Positions 23,334-35,903 of a stretch of DNA of 64,000 nucleotides are shown one piece after another. The stretch covers positions 26,205,175 to 26,269,174 of the forward strand of contig CM023540.1 in the NCBI GenBank assembly GCA_013350335.1. Direction: 5' to 3'. This DNA is from Chimonanthus salicifolius (taxonomy: Eukaryota; Streptophyta; Magnoliopsida; Laurales; Calycanthaceae). The notes beneath the pieces are model-generated. The model was not told where the DNA came from and ran no database searches. It saw only the letters and a program-made list of their open reading frames with translations. The translations under genes and the position numbers were made by a program. Each line of letters starts with the position of its first letter. The stretch's first letter is position 1.

Positions 23334-23430
23334 CTTGATGAACTGATACGCCAATAGGGGTAAAATGGGAATTTCACTCTATCCCGTGTCTCCTAATAAA
23401 TTTTGCCTGTGTTAGGATGGGCGTATTTAA
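23334..23430 (-). repeat. Right arm of inverted repeat flanking the solo LTR
   Basis: Reverse complement of the left arm at 21524-21606 (gggtaaaatgggaatttcac, cccgtgtctcctaataaa, gttaggatggg in plus-strand order). A further segment at 23253-23333 with ggtaccGATATC-like words belonged to the pre-insertion locus. Confidence 0.65.
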
Positions 23431-24487
23431 AATGAGATCGATAGAATCATTTTATCTTTGATTTTTCTAAGAATAACAAATCATTAAATAAATATTTTTA
23501 TCTATCATACCCAACTATGATAAGCATTCACTGAATAATAAAGCAAAAGATTGAATCTGAATTAAAAAGAGAAATAAATAACAATTTTAGTAATTTGAAG
23601 GTCACTATTAAATAAACTCTATAAAGTATTTTTTTAGATAACACATGAATATCATCATCCCTGAAACTAATTCCATATATATACAAAACCACCTACAAGC
23701 CTGCCTGATATATCATGTGAACGGGAGAAAAGTCAAAATAAATACGTCTAATTCTCTAAGACGTAGAATTGTATATTCTTTGAAAGTCATCGCCAATGCT
23801 ATAATTTTACTGTATATTTAGATGGCACCAATTATTTAAAACCTTTATGTCGTGATAAGTCATGCCAAACATCAAATAATTTACTATTTTTTAAATAATA
23901 TGCGAAACACTAAGAAAGAAACAGTTTATTACTAATTCTTAATTTCTTACGGTGGTGCCTAATTCTTAATAGAACTCATGCCATTAAACATGGTCCACCC
24001 TCAAATTCACTTCAAAATGAGTTAGATTTCTAATTATCTTTTTAATTTACAATCTTTATAAATTTCATACTTCCTTTATAAAGTCTTCTCTTACCTTTAG
24101 TAAGCTTAGCCATAGTTCATGCATCTTCTTATGGCTACATTTCTGGCTCACTTGATGACAAAACCAGCCTAATTCAAGATGAGTCAAGCAGCACCCACTT
24201 TCGTGCTATAAAATGAACATAAAAGTATAACATAATTTTTAATATTCATTTATAAGGTCGAGTGAAATATATTAATTTACATTATTGATTTTTTTTTTGT
24301 CATTTCTTTATTTGTATTTTGTAGTAAGAAATATAAATATACGATGTATAACATGTTTATAGGGCAAACAAGGTCACTCATTTTAAAAAGACAAAGAGAG
24401 AGTGTATGATATAAATTAATTGGATACAAAATTACGTACAAACTTAATATATTTAATGGGTTAATTTTAAAACAATTGATAAATACC
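23431..24487. other. Intergenic, no gene seen
   Basis: AT-rich with no recognised element. Confidence 0.4.
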
Positions 24488-24645
24488 TTTTTTTAAAGAC
24501 CCAAGAGAAACTTCAGATCCACCTCAATTTACGCATTGGCAATAGCCATCGCACCCATGTCCTCAGGTATGACCCACTGGAACTCAAACCCATGACCTCT
24601 CCCTTCCCAAGGGGAGAGGCCACCAGCTGAGCTACCCAGCCATGG
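24488..24645 (-). mobile_element. tRNA-derived SINE, minus strand (fourth type)
   Basis: On the minus strand it begins catggctgggtagctcagctgg, an excellent A box, then a GC-rich stem (ggcctctccccttggg), a B-box region (catgggtttgagttcc) and a body ending in an A-rich tail (the plus-strand T-run at 24488). The body differs from family A. Its good A and B boxes suggest a fairly young copy. Confidence 0.65.
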
Positions 24646-24879
24646 GTTTTATTGATAAGTATCTACTTCTAAGTTTGACGGCGGATTTAGAATTTAGATT
24701 ATTATCTAATGCTTGAAACAATAAAATTAAGCTGAAATTCAGATCTTAAAGTTTATTACAAGATTTTTGCTCTCTTCCATGTTATTAAGAATATAATAGA
24801 AAGAGAAACTCTTACACAAAACAAATGAGAGAGGAAAAAAGTTCCATCTCATCCTTGACAATGGTCTCAGCAAGAGATA

Positions 24880-25560
24880 GTTAGGGCGGGCAGGCCTAGG
24901 CCCAAACACGAACACTTGGGGCTGAGCCCAGACCCACAAGGCATAAAATTTGGATTTTGCCCATGTGACTCAGTCAATAGGCTCCGTCTCAGGCTAAGCC
25001 CTAATTACAAAACTCATATTGGACTTTGAAGTGAATGTTGACAGGTATCGTTTAACATATTGGACTATAGTTAGCGATGCTAAACAACGATATGAAAAAT
25101 ATAAAAATAATTCGGCTATAAATAATTTGGTACAAATTTAAAAAAGATCAACTGAAATTCAAATTTCGACCTAGAAATTTTCAGTTTTAGATTGATATAA
25201 CATGAAAAAATCAATACTTCTTTAATTTTTTGAAACTCTAAAAGTACAGTAGCATATGTTATTTCAGCTGAAATTTTAAAATTTCCATTCCATATCAGCT
25301 AATATTTGAACCTTATAGACATTCCATTTTGACTCATTTGACTACCTAACTCGATGGCTCAACTCAAATTGAATAGTCAGACCTATTTAGGTCCAATTGT
25401 TTAGATGTCAAGTCAACATGATGAAATACCGATCCTTACCCAACAGTTCAAGCCCAGAAAATGGCCACCTAGCACAATTGATTGAGGCTCGGCCCAATTA
25501 ACCTAAAATGGATAAAAATCCAACAGACCTATGACCAAACCCATAAAAAACCAAACCTAT
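24880..25560. repeat. 'Gggctgagccca'-type compositional repeat, diffuse
   Basis: Contains agggcgggcaggcctaggcc, gggctgagcccag, ccaattgtttag, ggctcggcccaatt and similar phrases shared in style with 12600-12970 and 44290-44950. Borders cannot be set by eye. No gene was found here. Confidence 0.35.
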
Positions 25561-25602
25561 TAAACCATGTGAAGTCTAAAAACAAATAGAATGATTGTCC
25601 AA

Positions 25603-25777
25603 TATCCAACGTTGGGTAGCTCAACTGGTTACTTCTCGCCTTATGAAGCGAGAGGTAGCTAGTTCGAATCCTAGTGGCATAAACTGAGGGTGTCTTGTGT
25701 AGATGTGGGGCATTCTCTCGAGGAGTTTATGGCGGCCCCTTGCCTCGTTGTTCCCCTTAGTTATAAAAAAAAAAAAT
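25603..25777 (+). mobile_element. Complete tRNA-derived SINE with target-site duplication
   Basis: GGGTAGCTCAACTGGTTAC at about 25613 is the A box and CTAGTTCGAATCCTAGTGG the B box, followed by a 100-base body and a 12-base A tail (25765-25776). The flanks are a perfect direct repeat TGATTGTCCAA at 25592-25602 and 25778-25788, the target-site duplication. This makes it the best-preserved retroposon of the window. Its tRNA-like head is close to that of families A and of 24488-24645, but its body (gaggggtgtcttgtgt-like, gcggcccc) is its own. No function is expected. Confidence 0.85.
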
Positions 25778-25788
25778 TGATTGTCCAA

Positions 25789-26427
25789 CCTTCCAGCCCA
25801 TTTAACCCTCTGGTCCAGTAAACACTTAGAATAGCCGATCCAACGGACCATAATCAAACTCTGAGCATCTTGCATCCCTTATGTCAAATCTCAATCCCAA
25901 AACCTATTTTGATGCATGAGTTATGTCTGCTTGTAATTGACAAGCCATCTTTCTAATACAAAAAAGCAAACTTTATGAAATAAAAATTATCAAACAGTGT
26001 ATCATCGCTTGATGTATGATATGGGATCGTGAATAACAAAGTTGTTTCTTAATTTCTTCAAGAAAAGCAATTCTATAGAAAAATTATATTTGGACTTCGT
26101 TATATCCATCCAAAATAAGTGATATGAATTTCAGCCTGGTGTTAGACAATGAAAATAAGATATTTTTTTGTTGCTTGCTTTAAAATATTTATTTTGTTTG
26201 GAAATGAATGGAGTGAATTGCAAGAAAGGAAAACCTCACTTTCTTCTCGTTCAATTTTCCCGTCTTTCATGAGAAATAGATTTCTTTTAAAAAAGAGAAA
26301 AATATCTAATATTTTGTGTTATTGACAATTAGCCGTTGTGTCGCACAAGAATAGAGAATGATGTCATTTATCATGCTTTTTATTTTCATGAGAGAAAAAA
26401 GTGAAAGACAACCCCAAGAGACACTAG
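25789..26427. other. Intergenic, no gene seen
   Basis: AT-rich sequence between the SINE and the possible MITE. No recognised gene. Confidence 0.35.
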
Positions 26428-26610
26428 ACCTCGTTTGGATGAGGGGTAAAATTTTCAAGTGTGGATAATAAATTATGAATGCCCTTTGCTTCAAAAGAGT
26501 TTTCTAAAGTGATGGTAGAAGGGTAAACAAGGGTACAAAGTTCTTACTAGATAACGATAATGAGGAGTAACACCTAATTGCCCTTGTACCCCTCTATCCC
26601 AACGCAACTC
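26428..26610. mobile_element. Possible MITE relic
   Basis: Left end gacctcgtttggatgagggg-taaa resembles the terminal repeat of the element at 48409-48584. The opposite end near 26585-26610 (cccttgtacccctctatccc) is a plausible but poorly matching inverted partner. Decayed. Confidence 0.35.
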
Positions 26611-28455
26611 TAATTATCGTTTGTGTACTCTAATCTCTATATCATAATTGGCATTGGAGGGGTGACAAAAAAATGTCCCTCTTCTTCCCTTCTTTGGCCA
26701 TGTTAGGGATTTATTTTGTTCATGTTGCAAAAGCATCAATTCTTCTCTTTGGTCTAATAACTTGTGAAAGCAGGAATTCCCTCACTCTTGTCATTGAAAG
26801 GGACTCCACTTGTGTCATAAGATAGGCTTCAAATAGAAACTGCCTTTCCTTGCTTAATTGTAGATATGATTGAGGAAGTTTCTAATATAGGTGACAATGT
26901 CTCCTTGTAATTTCTCTTGTTAGAGAAGTTAATAGAGATGTTGATGTGTTAGCCAAAATAGGAGTTGTGAGAGACATCAGATGATTATTAATGATTTTAA
27001 GTACTGCATTTCTTAAAATGTTGAGATAAGGTAGTTCTTTTCCTTAGCTGAGGATTTTTTTCTTTCGGCAAGAGTTTTTTTGGCCTTGGTCGAATTTTAA
27101 GCTTATACATTATATTTTTTTTTCATAAAAAATATATGTCTAATCTAAAATGTCAATGTTTTTAGCATGGTTGTTTTCAGAATATTAACAGCAGAGGTCA
27201 AAATCTCAGTATCGGCCAATAATTTTTTTTCTTTTTTTTTTTTAAGAAAAAAACCCATGAATTTCGACGATATATATCGGATATCGGCCCCTGATTATCA
27301 AGATATTATCACAATATTACTCTTTATCGCGTTTTTAACGTGATTTTATTGAGAATTTACCACAAAACCAATAAATACACGTTATTAATGCGGTAATGAT
27401 ATTTTGCGAATAAAACCATGATAAATTTGAAAGTATCGCCAATATTTGTGACACTGAATTTACCATTAAGATAATACATTAATACCATACTAATATGTGT
27501 TTAAAATTGAAACTTGTTTCTCAGCTAGTTATGAAGTTTAATTGACTTTCATAGTATTAAATCACATGGTTAGAAACTATAATTGTTATAAACATTATTA
27601 TTTCAAAAAAAAAAATTCTAAAATATATCTTTTATTTACCTTATATACTAAACATTTAACTTTTTTATAAATTAAAATATGGCACAATCTTTATGAGTTA
27701 CTAACTTTGTTAAATAAAATGTATCATTTATTTCTATTTGTCTTAATTTACATTTTGATGAAGTGTCACAAAATAGATAATGATTGGAAAAACAATTAAT
27801 TGAAGAACAATCTTAATGTAAAAAAAAAGGCCAGACCATTGATAATCCCATGGTGAGAAATAAAAGAAAAATGTAATACATAATAATGTAATTCAATGAG
27901 TGATATTCGACATGATTAAATGAAGAAGTAAAAATAAAAAAGTTGATCAAAATAAATAAAATCTTAACTTTAATAGTAATAATATTGAAATGACTTATAT
28001 CTAATATTAAAATTTCTTATTTTCTCTCTTCTCTCTTTAAAAAAAAGGGTAAAATAGTCTTTTTCTTTTCATAAGGGTGCTCTACGGCGAAACTCATCGT
28101 ACACGGATAATTATCCTTTTATATAGTCACATAAAATGTGTAGAAAACTCTACAAATAAAAAAGGTTTTTAATTTATAAGACAAGTTATAAAAAATCAAT
28201 AAATTTTGTTCACTTAATTTTTAATGGCTAGAATCATATGAATAAAATGATTAAATATTAAAATTTTATCCATTTTTTTTATCAATAACATTAACCACAT
28301 ATTCCACTTAACAAATGTATGTGCTTCTTCAAAAATTAATAAAAATTAGTTCTAATCAGAGAAGGTTAGCGACTTAGCGGCTTTCATGTTGTTTTAATAT
28401 TTATTTTGAACACTGGAAGGCTGGAAGAAGTAAGCATCAAAACGGAGTCAATCCC
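26611..28455. other. Intergenic; CGGCCAA-type repeat at 27178-27310
   Basis: 27178-27310 carries agtatcggccaata, a T/A run and tatatatcggatatcggcccc, linking it to the dispersed CGGCCGA family. The rest is AT-rich with no recognised gene. The final part is the upstream region of the methyltransferase gene. Confidence 0.45.
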
Positions 28456-28460
28456 CATCC

Positions 28461-28466
28461 TATAAA
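28461..28466 (+). promoter_or_regulatory. TATA box of the methyltransferase gene
   Basis: TATAAA in the context atccTATAAAgcc, 103 bases before the start codon. It is a close match to the plant consensus and fits a leader of about 70 bases. Confidence 0.6.
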
Positions 28467-28563
28467 GCCGTACCTCACTCCATTTCCTCCATTTTCCAGT
28501 TCCCTCTCCTTATTTTTAGGGCTTTTCAATCTTCCGTCCTTCTTCGACGACGCAGAGAGATTC

Positions 28564-31500
28564 ATGGCCGGAATCCGATGGCCGCCGGAAGACTCAGACC
28601 TTTTGCAGGCACGAGCTCCAGCCACCGCCGATCTGATTTCCGACGACGACCGATCCGTTGCTGCTGATTCCTGGTCTATTAAAAGCGATTACGGAAGCAC
28701 GTTGGATGACGAGCAGCGCCATGTAGATGCTTCCGAAGCCCTCTCTACTGGTACTTTCCGCGCATCGTCAGATTACAGGTGTGTTGATTTGTCGGTTCTA
28801 CTGGTTTTTCAAATTCTAGTTCTACTGTTTCTTGATTGAGATTGTAGAGAAATGTGGCATGAAGTGCAATGTGTTTTACCAGATTGGCATTTTTGGTGTT
28901 TTTTTTTGGAAAGAGAAGATTGGTTTGGAATTTGTCGTGTCTGATTTTATAGTAGATGAAAAATGTAGAAAGTTGATAGTGCCTGTTAGATTACGTTTCT
29001 CAGTATGATCTGGTGGATGAAATTGCAATTTGACAATATTCTAGGTTTCTATATATAATTGAATTCAAGACGGTGAAGATTAAAACCAATTGGCATTCAT
29101 TTGTCTTGTTATATTTTGGATCTTCATCTGCTTTTGCGTTTTTCTTGGAAGAAAATTTTAGAGGATTCTCCCATGTATGCATCATCCTGAGTGGTGGGGT
29201 GTCCTGTGTAAGAGTGGGAAAGTAGTGGAATTACATTTATACCAAGGAGGTGTTGGCATGGCCTGATTGTCATCTGCAAAAAATTACCAGACAATATGCT
29301 CGAGCCTTTCCTCTACATTCTCCCAATTCAAGCCAACCTTTTCTTTTTGGGAGCCAGCATTGTAAGTTGTACTTAAAAAGTTATCTAGGGGGCCAAGCAT
29401 ATGAGCAGCCCTAAAGGCCAGTAAATGCTCACTGTTGCAACCATAAATGTTGCAGGATGATGTGATATGATTGCCAAACTCATGGAAAACAATTTGCCAA
29501 ATCCAATTATGAGTGCTAACACCATACAAATGGGATTAATGGCTTTGACAATGATGTTGACTCATCAAGGAGGGCAACATGCTTCTACTCCTACTTCTTT
29601 TAAATACTAATACTGAATTTAATTTAATTGTAATATACCATCCAGAACTTAGTAATATTTTGATTTTGTTACTGGATTTTTTATGGTGGTGATGTTGGGG
29701 GTGGGAGTGGGGGTTGGCAAGCTTCTTGCTGGAGTTTTATTGATCCACTTTCTTCTTAAAGGAATTATGGATCCACTCTTTCTACTAGATGGGCCCCAAA
29801 CAATTGCAACATTTGGAGCTCTCATTGATGATGCACTCTAGCTCATACTAGCCAAGGTCATTTTAATGTGAATACATAATTTTTTGTAGAAATTTGTGCT
29901 ACATTTTGAACCTGTGCATCAGTTTACAATTGTGTAGTGTTTCTAATATTTGTTGCAACACTATTGTCTTGGATGCAGTTCGGACAAGGATGAGCCAGAT
30001 GTGGAGGTTGAACCATCAATGTTGGGTTTGCAGAGCTACTGGGATGCTACATATGCAGATGAATTAGCAAATTTCCATGAACATGGTCACTCGGGTGAAG
30101 TTTGGTAAGTGCTACCAGTTATCAATAAGTGGAAATACCGATGGTCTTGCATTTCGAACTTTTACATAGAAATATATAAATGAGATCTGAATGATCATCT
30201 GGATTCTTAATGCAAAATTTTAATGTTTACACCTTGGTTATTACTTGATTATGGGTATTTTGGCATTTTTTCATGGTGGTTGGTTTAGAAGCTTTATCAC
30301 TGTTCATTAAAAAGAGAACAATAAGTTTTGTCAATTGAGTTAAGGCATGGTTGCCTAGAGATTGATTATATTGTTTTTCTCATATTCATTTTTAGTGCCA
30401 AACGTTGATGCCCTTGCCAAAAAGGTGCATTTTGTCTGAATGTTGTGGCCTCACCTTTGCCAATTGTGTGATTTTGGTTTCTTGTCTGAATGAAACATTA
30501 CCAGTGAAAAAGGGTCTGTGCTTTGAGGACCACATTTAGTTGTTTATTTTATATGCTCATGCTGCATATCCCGCTTATGATGCCCTCAGTAAAGCTGTAT
30601 ATGGCAGGGGCACACTGTAGATACAGAAAGCCCCAGATTTTACTTGTAAAATGAAGTATTGGACATGACACAATGCAGAGATTTTGCCTACTTTCAAGTG
30701 TTGGTGTTATCATAATATCTTGCTTCATTACTTTCTATGATAGAAGTATATCATGGATATTGAGGAAAGAAATGGTGGATATCTTCGGACGTCAAATTAT
30801 ATAAAGTGGGGAAACTCAATTAATTCACTGAGGATGTGTGAATTTCACAATAGGAAAGTCTTGGTAAGCCATACACTGGAAGTGATTTCTTATGCTGCCC
30901 AAGTTGTCTTGATCAAATTGAGAGTTCTAGCATGAGTTTCAAAAATATTGACAACTAAAATTGTCATATCTCAAGTATATGAAATTTTAAGCATTTTGAA
31001 ATACTGTTTAGCATATCAAAATATTGGTTAGTGTTACTTTTACTATTTCTTTTTCACTTGCATCAGGAAAATCTTAGCAAATAAGATTCTCAAAACTCAC
31101 TGTATGAAATTAGAGGCATTTCAAAATAACAGTTAGTTTCGGACTCTCAGTTCTACTTAATTTTTTAACTTGCATGTTAGGATATCTTATGCATCTTCTT
31201 CCACTTGGCTTGATTTTTCCATTACATGATAGAGTTTTTTTCAATCTCTGTTGCTCTCAGTATAAAATGTGGTTATCTGAATCATGACATCAACCTTCAT
31301 CAAGTTTTCCTATTTTTCTAGGTTTGGAGCAGAAGTTATGGAGGTTGTTGCTAACTGGACCAAGAACTTATGTGCCAATATCTCTCAGGGCCAAAGACAA
31401 AGTTTAACCGATAATCTTAGTTGCAAACCTGAGACTGGTGAAGAGGTTGGCCAATACTTATCTAATTGGAGTGTACTTGATATAGGAACTGGAAATGGTC

Positions 31501-33667
31501 TGCTTCTACAAGAACTTGCAAAGCAAGGGTACTTAAGGAAACCCCTTTTTTGTTTCTTTCCTTTTTAATAACAATGATTCTGTAGTTGTGTTATATCAAT
31601 ATCGTTATTAACACGGCTTTGCATCTACCTATGGTGGCCTGTTCTTACTCAACAATTTATCATGTCATTTTTATCCCTTCCATCTAGGTTTTTAGTAGCC
31701 TCCTTTCCCTCCTTGTATTGTGTCTGTGCAAATTCATCCACTGTTCACCAGTGGATACAAGAAACATATTTTATCCACTTTTCACCAGTAGATATGAGGC
31801 AAGCATTTTGCACATTCTTCTGCATTAAGTGCATATGTACATATGATCCCTAACTTTATGGACAGGTACCCACTTCTGGGGCACTCATGGATACGGGTTA
31901 CACCTTCTGTAACTTGGTGATGTCTTTCTAATTACACTTTAGAATATTAACTGATCAAGTTTTTGGTGATTTCATTCAGGTTCTCCAACTTAACTGGAAC
32001 TGATTACAGTGAGGCAGCTGTTGATCTTGCACGGAATCTTGCTGTTCGCGATGGATTCTCCAATATCATCTTTTCGGTATGCCTCAATCTGTGACTATGT
32101 TGTCAAATGCTTTATTTTCTAGTTTCTACTATGCTTCTGCATATATGGTTGTACGATGTTATAATATTTATGTCATGATAATTTCCAATCTAATAAAAAA
32201 AGACACTTTTGGCTTATCTGAAGACATCACAGAGCTGGTTTGCAGTTACTCTAGTGTTGGAACTATAAGATCAAAAGGGGTGTGCTGTTTCTACCTGTGA
32301 CATGATTATTTATCAGATAAGTTAGCTGTCCACTGTCCAGCCTTTGCATTTGCTGCCTAGGACGCAGAAAATTCAGTTTTCTGGGTCTTTTCCTTTGATC
32401 CACACAGATACAGACCTTCTGCCACCTGGATCAACACCAATGTGGTCGCCCCTGGCCCACCTCTAATCGCCTAAGGTTGACCTTGGTTTTCGGTCAGCGG
32501 TGGCCCCTTTACCACGATTTCTTCACTGCAACTAGGGACTCCTGTACCCAGATTTTTTGGTTTTTCTCGGCAGATCTGCTGTTTTTTGGTGTGAATCTCC
32601 TTCACACCACCACCACTGCAATTGCCCGTACCTCCTTCCTGCATCTTATTAATCAGTTCCCTGAACTTAGCTTGCTTCGGTTGTTAGCAAGATGGGTTTA
32701 CTCGACATCTTCGAACCCTCTTGAGGGGGAGTGTTGTGGGACCCACTTCAGGATGCATAAGGCATTGTGGGACCCACTTAGGATAGAGTTGACCCGAATC
32801 ATCTAATTTTGGAAACACATCTTTTTAGTTGTATGATTGATTGTAGCTAATTATTCATTTATTTTTTTTCCTTTTTAAGCCACCAAGTTTGGCTCTCTTT
32901 TCCTATTTATACATGTACCCCTTTTCAGTTTATAAAATCAATATACAAGATAGAGATAATTCTTTTCTATTCTTTATATTCTCTTCTTTTCATTCTATTG
33001 TTCAAATTTCTATGCTAAAATAGATGGAGTAAAAAGAATGACTAGAATAAGAAATGAGTACATAAAACAAAATAACAACTTAAATATAAGAAAGATTTCC
33101 CCCTGGGAGGTGGCTACAGTCTATTGTAAGGTAAAAAAAGGATTTTGTTTAAGATGGTTTGGACATATTTGAACATTCACATAAACAGTGTAAAAGGCCT
33201 TTTATGTATGACTGAAATGTCATGAGCAAAAGAGGCAGCAAGAAGAATGGGATAGCAATATAGAATTGGAACAAAGTTGTCAACGATGAAATTCTAGATG
33301 TCAAATGACATGAACTGTCATAATTAAAGGCAGAGCAGGAATGGAGAACCCACAAAGTTGACCCCAGATAGATGGGATGAGGTTTTGATGAGGATGATTT
33401 TCCAAAAGAATAATGGTAAAAAAGTATATTCTATAACGACTATTAATTGTTCTAGTTAACATGCACCAATAGCTGGTGATATATAATTAGAAACTCTAAT
33501 TAATATGGCTACATAAATACATATATAAAAACACAAATATTTGTAGTGTATGCATACATGACATTTGGAGATCCCTTTGCCATATCTTTCCATGTTTGAG
33601 TCTTTGAAATGAATAACATTGTATTTTGTTAATGCAAATGTCATAAAAATGAACTAATAAATAAATA

Positions 33668-33726
<59 letters not shown>

Positions 33727-35222
33727 ATAAATATGCCTAGCAAAATTGGTCGTGTTCTTAGCCATGCAATTTGAGACTTAGTCTCCAGGGGTGGTGCATT
33801 GATTGCGACTGGCACCTTGACTATGAGAAATGGTTAGAAATTGTGGCGATTAGAATCTATCATTGATCAATTTATTGTAGATGGGATTGACAGTGACTTG
33901 CACCTTGATTATGATAAATATTTAGAAATATTGGTGATTAGGATCTGTGATGGATAGAACTTATCATGGATAGATATATAGATAGATAGATTGATAAATA
34001 AATGGATGGATAGATCTATCATGGATAGATATATGGATGGATGGAGATGACCAGTCATTACGACTTGACCTTTCTCATTAAGGCCATGTCACTAAATAAA
34101 AAAAAGTCCACTCTTCCATTTTTCCATGTTTGCTGAAAAAGCAGATTTTTAATGAAAAATTGTATTAATTCTTGTGTGAAAAGTATGTTCTCTTTAGAGA
34201 CCCATCTCTCTGTTAGAATTGGGAGAGAGGGGGTAAGTTGTTTCCTTTCTCTAATTGTCAGAGGCATGGAGACACAGAAACATGGCCTAAATGACCTTTA
34301 TTCTATTAGTAAAGATGCATCCACTCCATGGTTGCAATTGGTTTGAAATATCAACAACCTAGGATTTAGGGTGTGTGCCATTTGGTGGTCTATCAGACCC
34401 AATAATTTTAGTTACCCTAAATTTGATTTTAGGTATGGCCAAGATGCAAGAGATGGACATGAAACCATGTTTAGCATTATTCTTAAGAAATGTCAGAGCA
34501 TCTCATGAAGTCCCTGATCAGCCAGTGAGCAAATTATGATTGCATACTCTTGTATTCCTTTTTCCTTGGACGCTTTTCTATTGGGTTCAGTGACTTGGAT
34601 TTGCATAAATGTTGCTGCTCATTTTATTAGATACTGAATGTAGGTTGTGCTACTGAACTTGATTTATTAAATTGATGTTTCAGAACATGCTGGTTGTGCT
34701 TTAACTCTATTTAACTTTTGAAATGGCTAATTCTATTGAAGTTGATGCCTTGAATTGATGTTTTAGGTACTTTACTTGTACTAATGTTTTATTTAATACA
34801 TGAAATGATGGTTGTAGGTTGATGATGTCATTGAGACAAAACTGGACAGACAATTCCAACTTGTCATGGATAAAGGGACCTTTGATGCAATAGGACTGCA
34901 TCCTGATGGACCTATGAAAAGGTTTCAGTAACATCCTGTTTACTTCCCATTATTATACTGATTTAAGTCATCTTCGTCTTTTACCTTTTAAAAAAGGTCA
35001 TATTTGATCCACATGTGTTATTTATTTAGTTATTTTTTAGATGGTTTATCTAGATGTGTTATCTACGAGGAATCTTACAAAAATCGGTCACATAAATACT
35101 AATTTGAATTGATTTTGGTTAATTTTAATTACTTGCCCAAGTGAAACCAATACAGTTAATAGCTTGGTATGTTTCTCAACTATACATGACAATGTTACAT
35201 GCTGCTGTTGTCCTGATTGGCG

Positions 35223-35262
<40 letters not shown>

Positions 35263-35903
35263 GTTGAAAATGTTTGCTTTGGCTTAATATAACCACCCAC
35301 TGCATCAAGATCTAAGTTGTCGAAGACTGAAAGAAAACCCCACTTGGTTTGACTTCTAGAAGGTGGAGGGAGGATCAATTGCACTCTATTATCCATCATC
35401 ATCTTGATCTTTATGGTTGCTATAAGAGTGGACATATTGAGATACACTTCCATTTCTTAAAAGCAGAAGTGGTTTCTAGTTAATTCTTCACCAACAGTTA
35501 TTTATTGGTCTCATGTTCCCAGGATCATGTATTGGGAGTCGATATCAAAGCTGATTGCTCCTGGCGGTATCTTGGTCAGCGTCTTATCCTTAGACGAACA
35601 ATAATTTTTCATGGCTTGATTATATGTGGTTAAATGACCCCCTTTTCTTTTATTCTTGTTTTTCTCTTAAAAAAATTTCAGGTAGTCACTTCATGTAACA
35701 ATACAAAAGATGAGTTGGTGCAAGAGGTGGATAATTTCAACCAAAGGAGTCTTGATTCACTGGATTCAGAGTCCACAGATCAACCAGCAAGCAAGGAATC
35801 ACCATTGTTCCGGTACCTGGATCATGTCCAGACCTATCCGACTTTCACGTTTGGAGGGGTGGAAGGATCTCGTGTTGCAACTGTTGCTTTCCAACGCAGC
35901 TGA
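28564..35903 (+). CDS. EFM4/METTL10-type eEF1A lysine methyltransferase, 7 exons
   Basis: Exons 28564-28778, 29979-30104, 31322-31528, 31980-32076, 34818-34921, 35523-35574 and 35682-35903 join in frame to 340 residues. Seven-beta-strand SAM-dependent methyltransferase. Motif I is VLDIGTGNG (165-173), the SAM-ribose acidic residue is in TGTDYS (D191), and the family hallmark DKGTFDAIGL starts at 233. YWESISKLIAPGGILVVTSC and the C-terminal FTFGGVEGSRVATVAF complete the fold. By family knowledge it methylates a lysine of translation elongation factor eEF1A (yeast EFM4, human METTL10/EEF1AKMT2). The acidic Ser-rich N-terminus of about 80 residues is plant-like. YWD/TYADEL at about 95-105 is also conserved. 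The start is the only ATG after the TATA box, with uniform splice phases. Intron 4 is 2.7 kb and contains retroelement relics. Probably cytosolic. Confidence 0.9.
29190..29620. other. Intron 1 segment, unassigned
   Basis: A higher-complexity stretch within the 1.2-kb intron 1 of the methyltransferase gene. A minus-strand open frame (29284-29529) has no recognisable domain. Possibly an old transposon fragment. Confidence 0.25.
32340..33010 (+). mobile_element. Copia retrotransposon 3' end (pol terminus, PPT, LTR) in intron 4
   Basis: A sense-oriented relic. 32695-32717 reads as KMGLLDIFEPS-stop, typical of the end of a Copia polyprotein. It is followed at once by the polypurine tract TTGAGGGGGAG and an LTR starting TGTTGTGGGACCC at 32732. 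The LTR end is not clear (about 33000-33010). The upstream part, 32340-32690, has no intact frame. Inserted in intron 4 of the methyltransferase gene. Confidence 0.7.
33040..33410 (+). mobile_element. RTE LINE 3' end, decayed
   Basis: gatggtttggacatatttga reads as RWFGHI, the RTE terminal motif. The 3' end ttgaccccagatagatgggatgaggttttgatgagg matches the typical plant RTE tail (gaccccaa.tagttgggataaggctt..tgatgatg). Between them the frame is broken. Directly follows the Copia LTR. Confidence 0.65.
33673..33722. repeat. (TA)n microsatellite
   Basis: About 25 TA dinucleotides in intron 4 of the methyltransferase gene. Confidence 0.95.
33808..34045. repeat. 87-bp tandem duplication followed by GATA/GGAT repeat
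   Basis: gact.gcaccttga.tatga occurs at about 33808 and 33895 (87-bp period). It is followed by GATA/TGGA-rich simple repeats at 33955-34045. Intronic. Confidence 0.7.
35227..35260. repeat. (AT)n microsatellite
   Basis: About 16 AT dinucleotides in intron 5 of the methyltransferase gene. Confidence 0.9.

Noticed and set aside
25613..25690. A possible true tRNA gene at the SINE head
   Set aside because: A and B boxes are present, but the cloverleaf stems do not close. A long body, poly(A) tail and target duplication identify a SINE.
33496..33765. Frame with a long Tyr-Ile repeat
   Set aside because: Translation of the (TA)n microsatellite.
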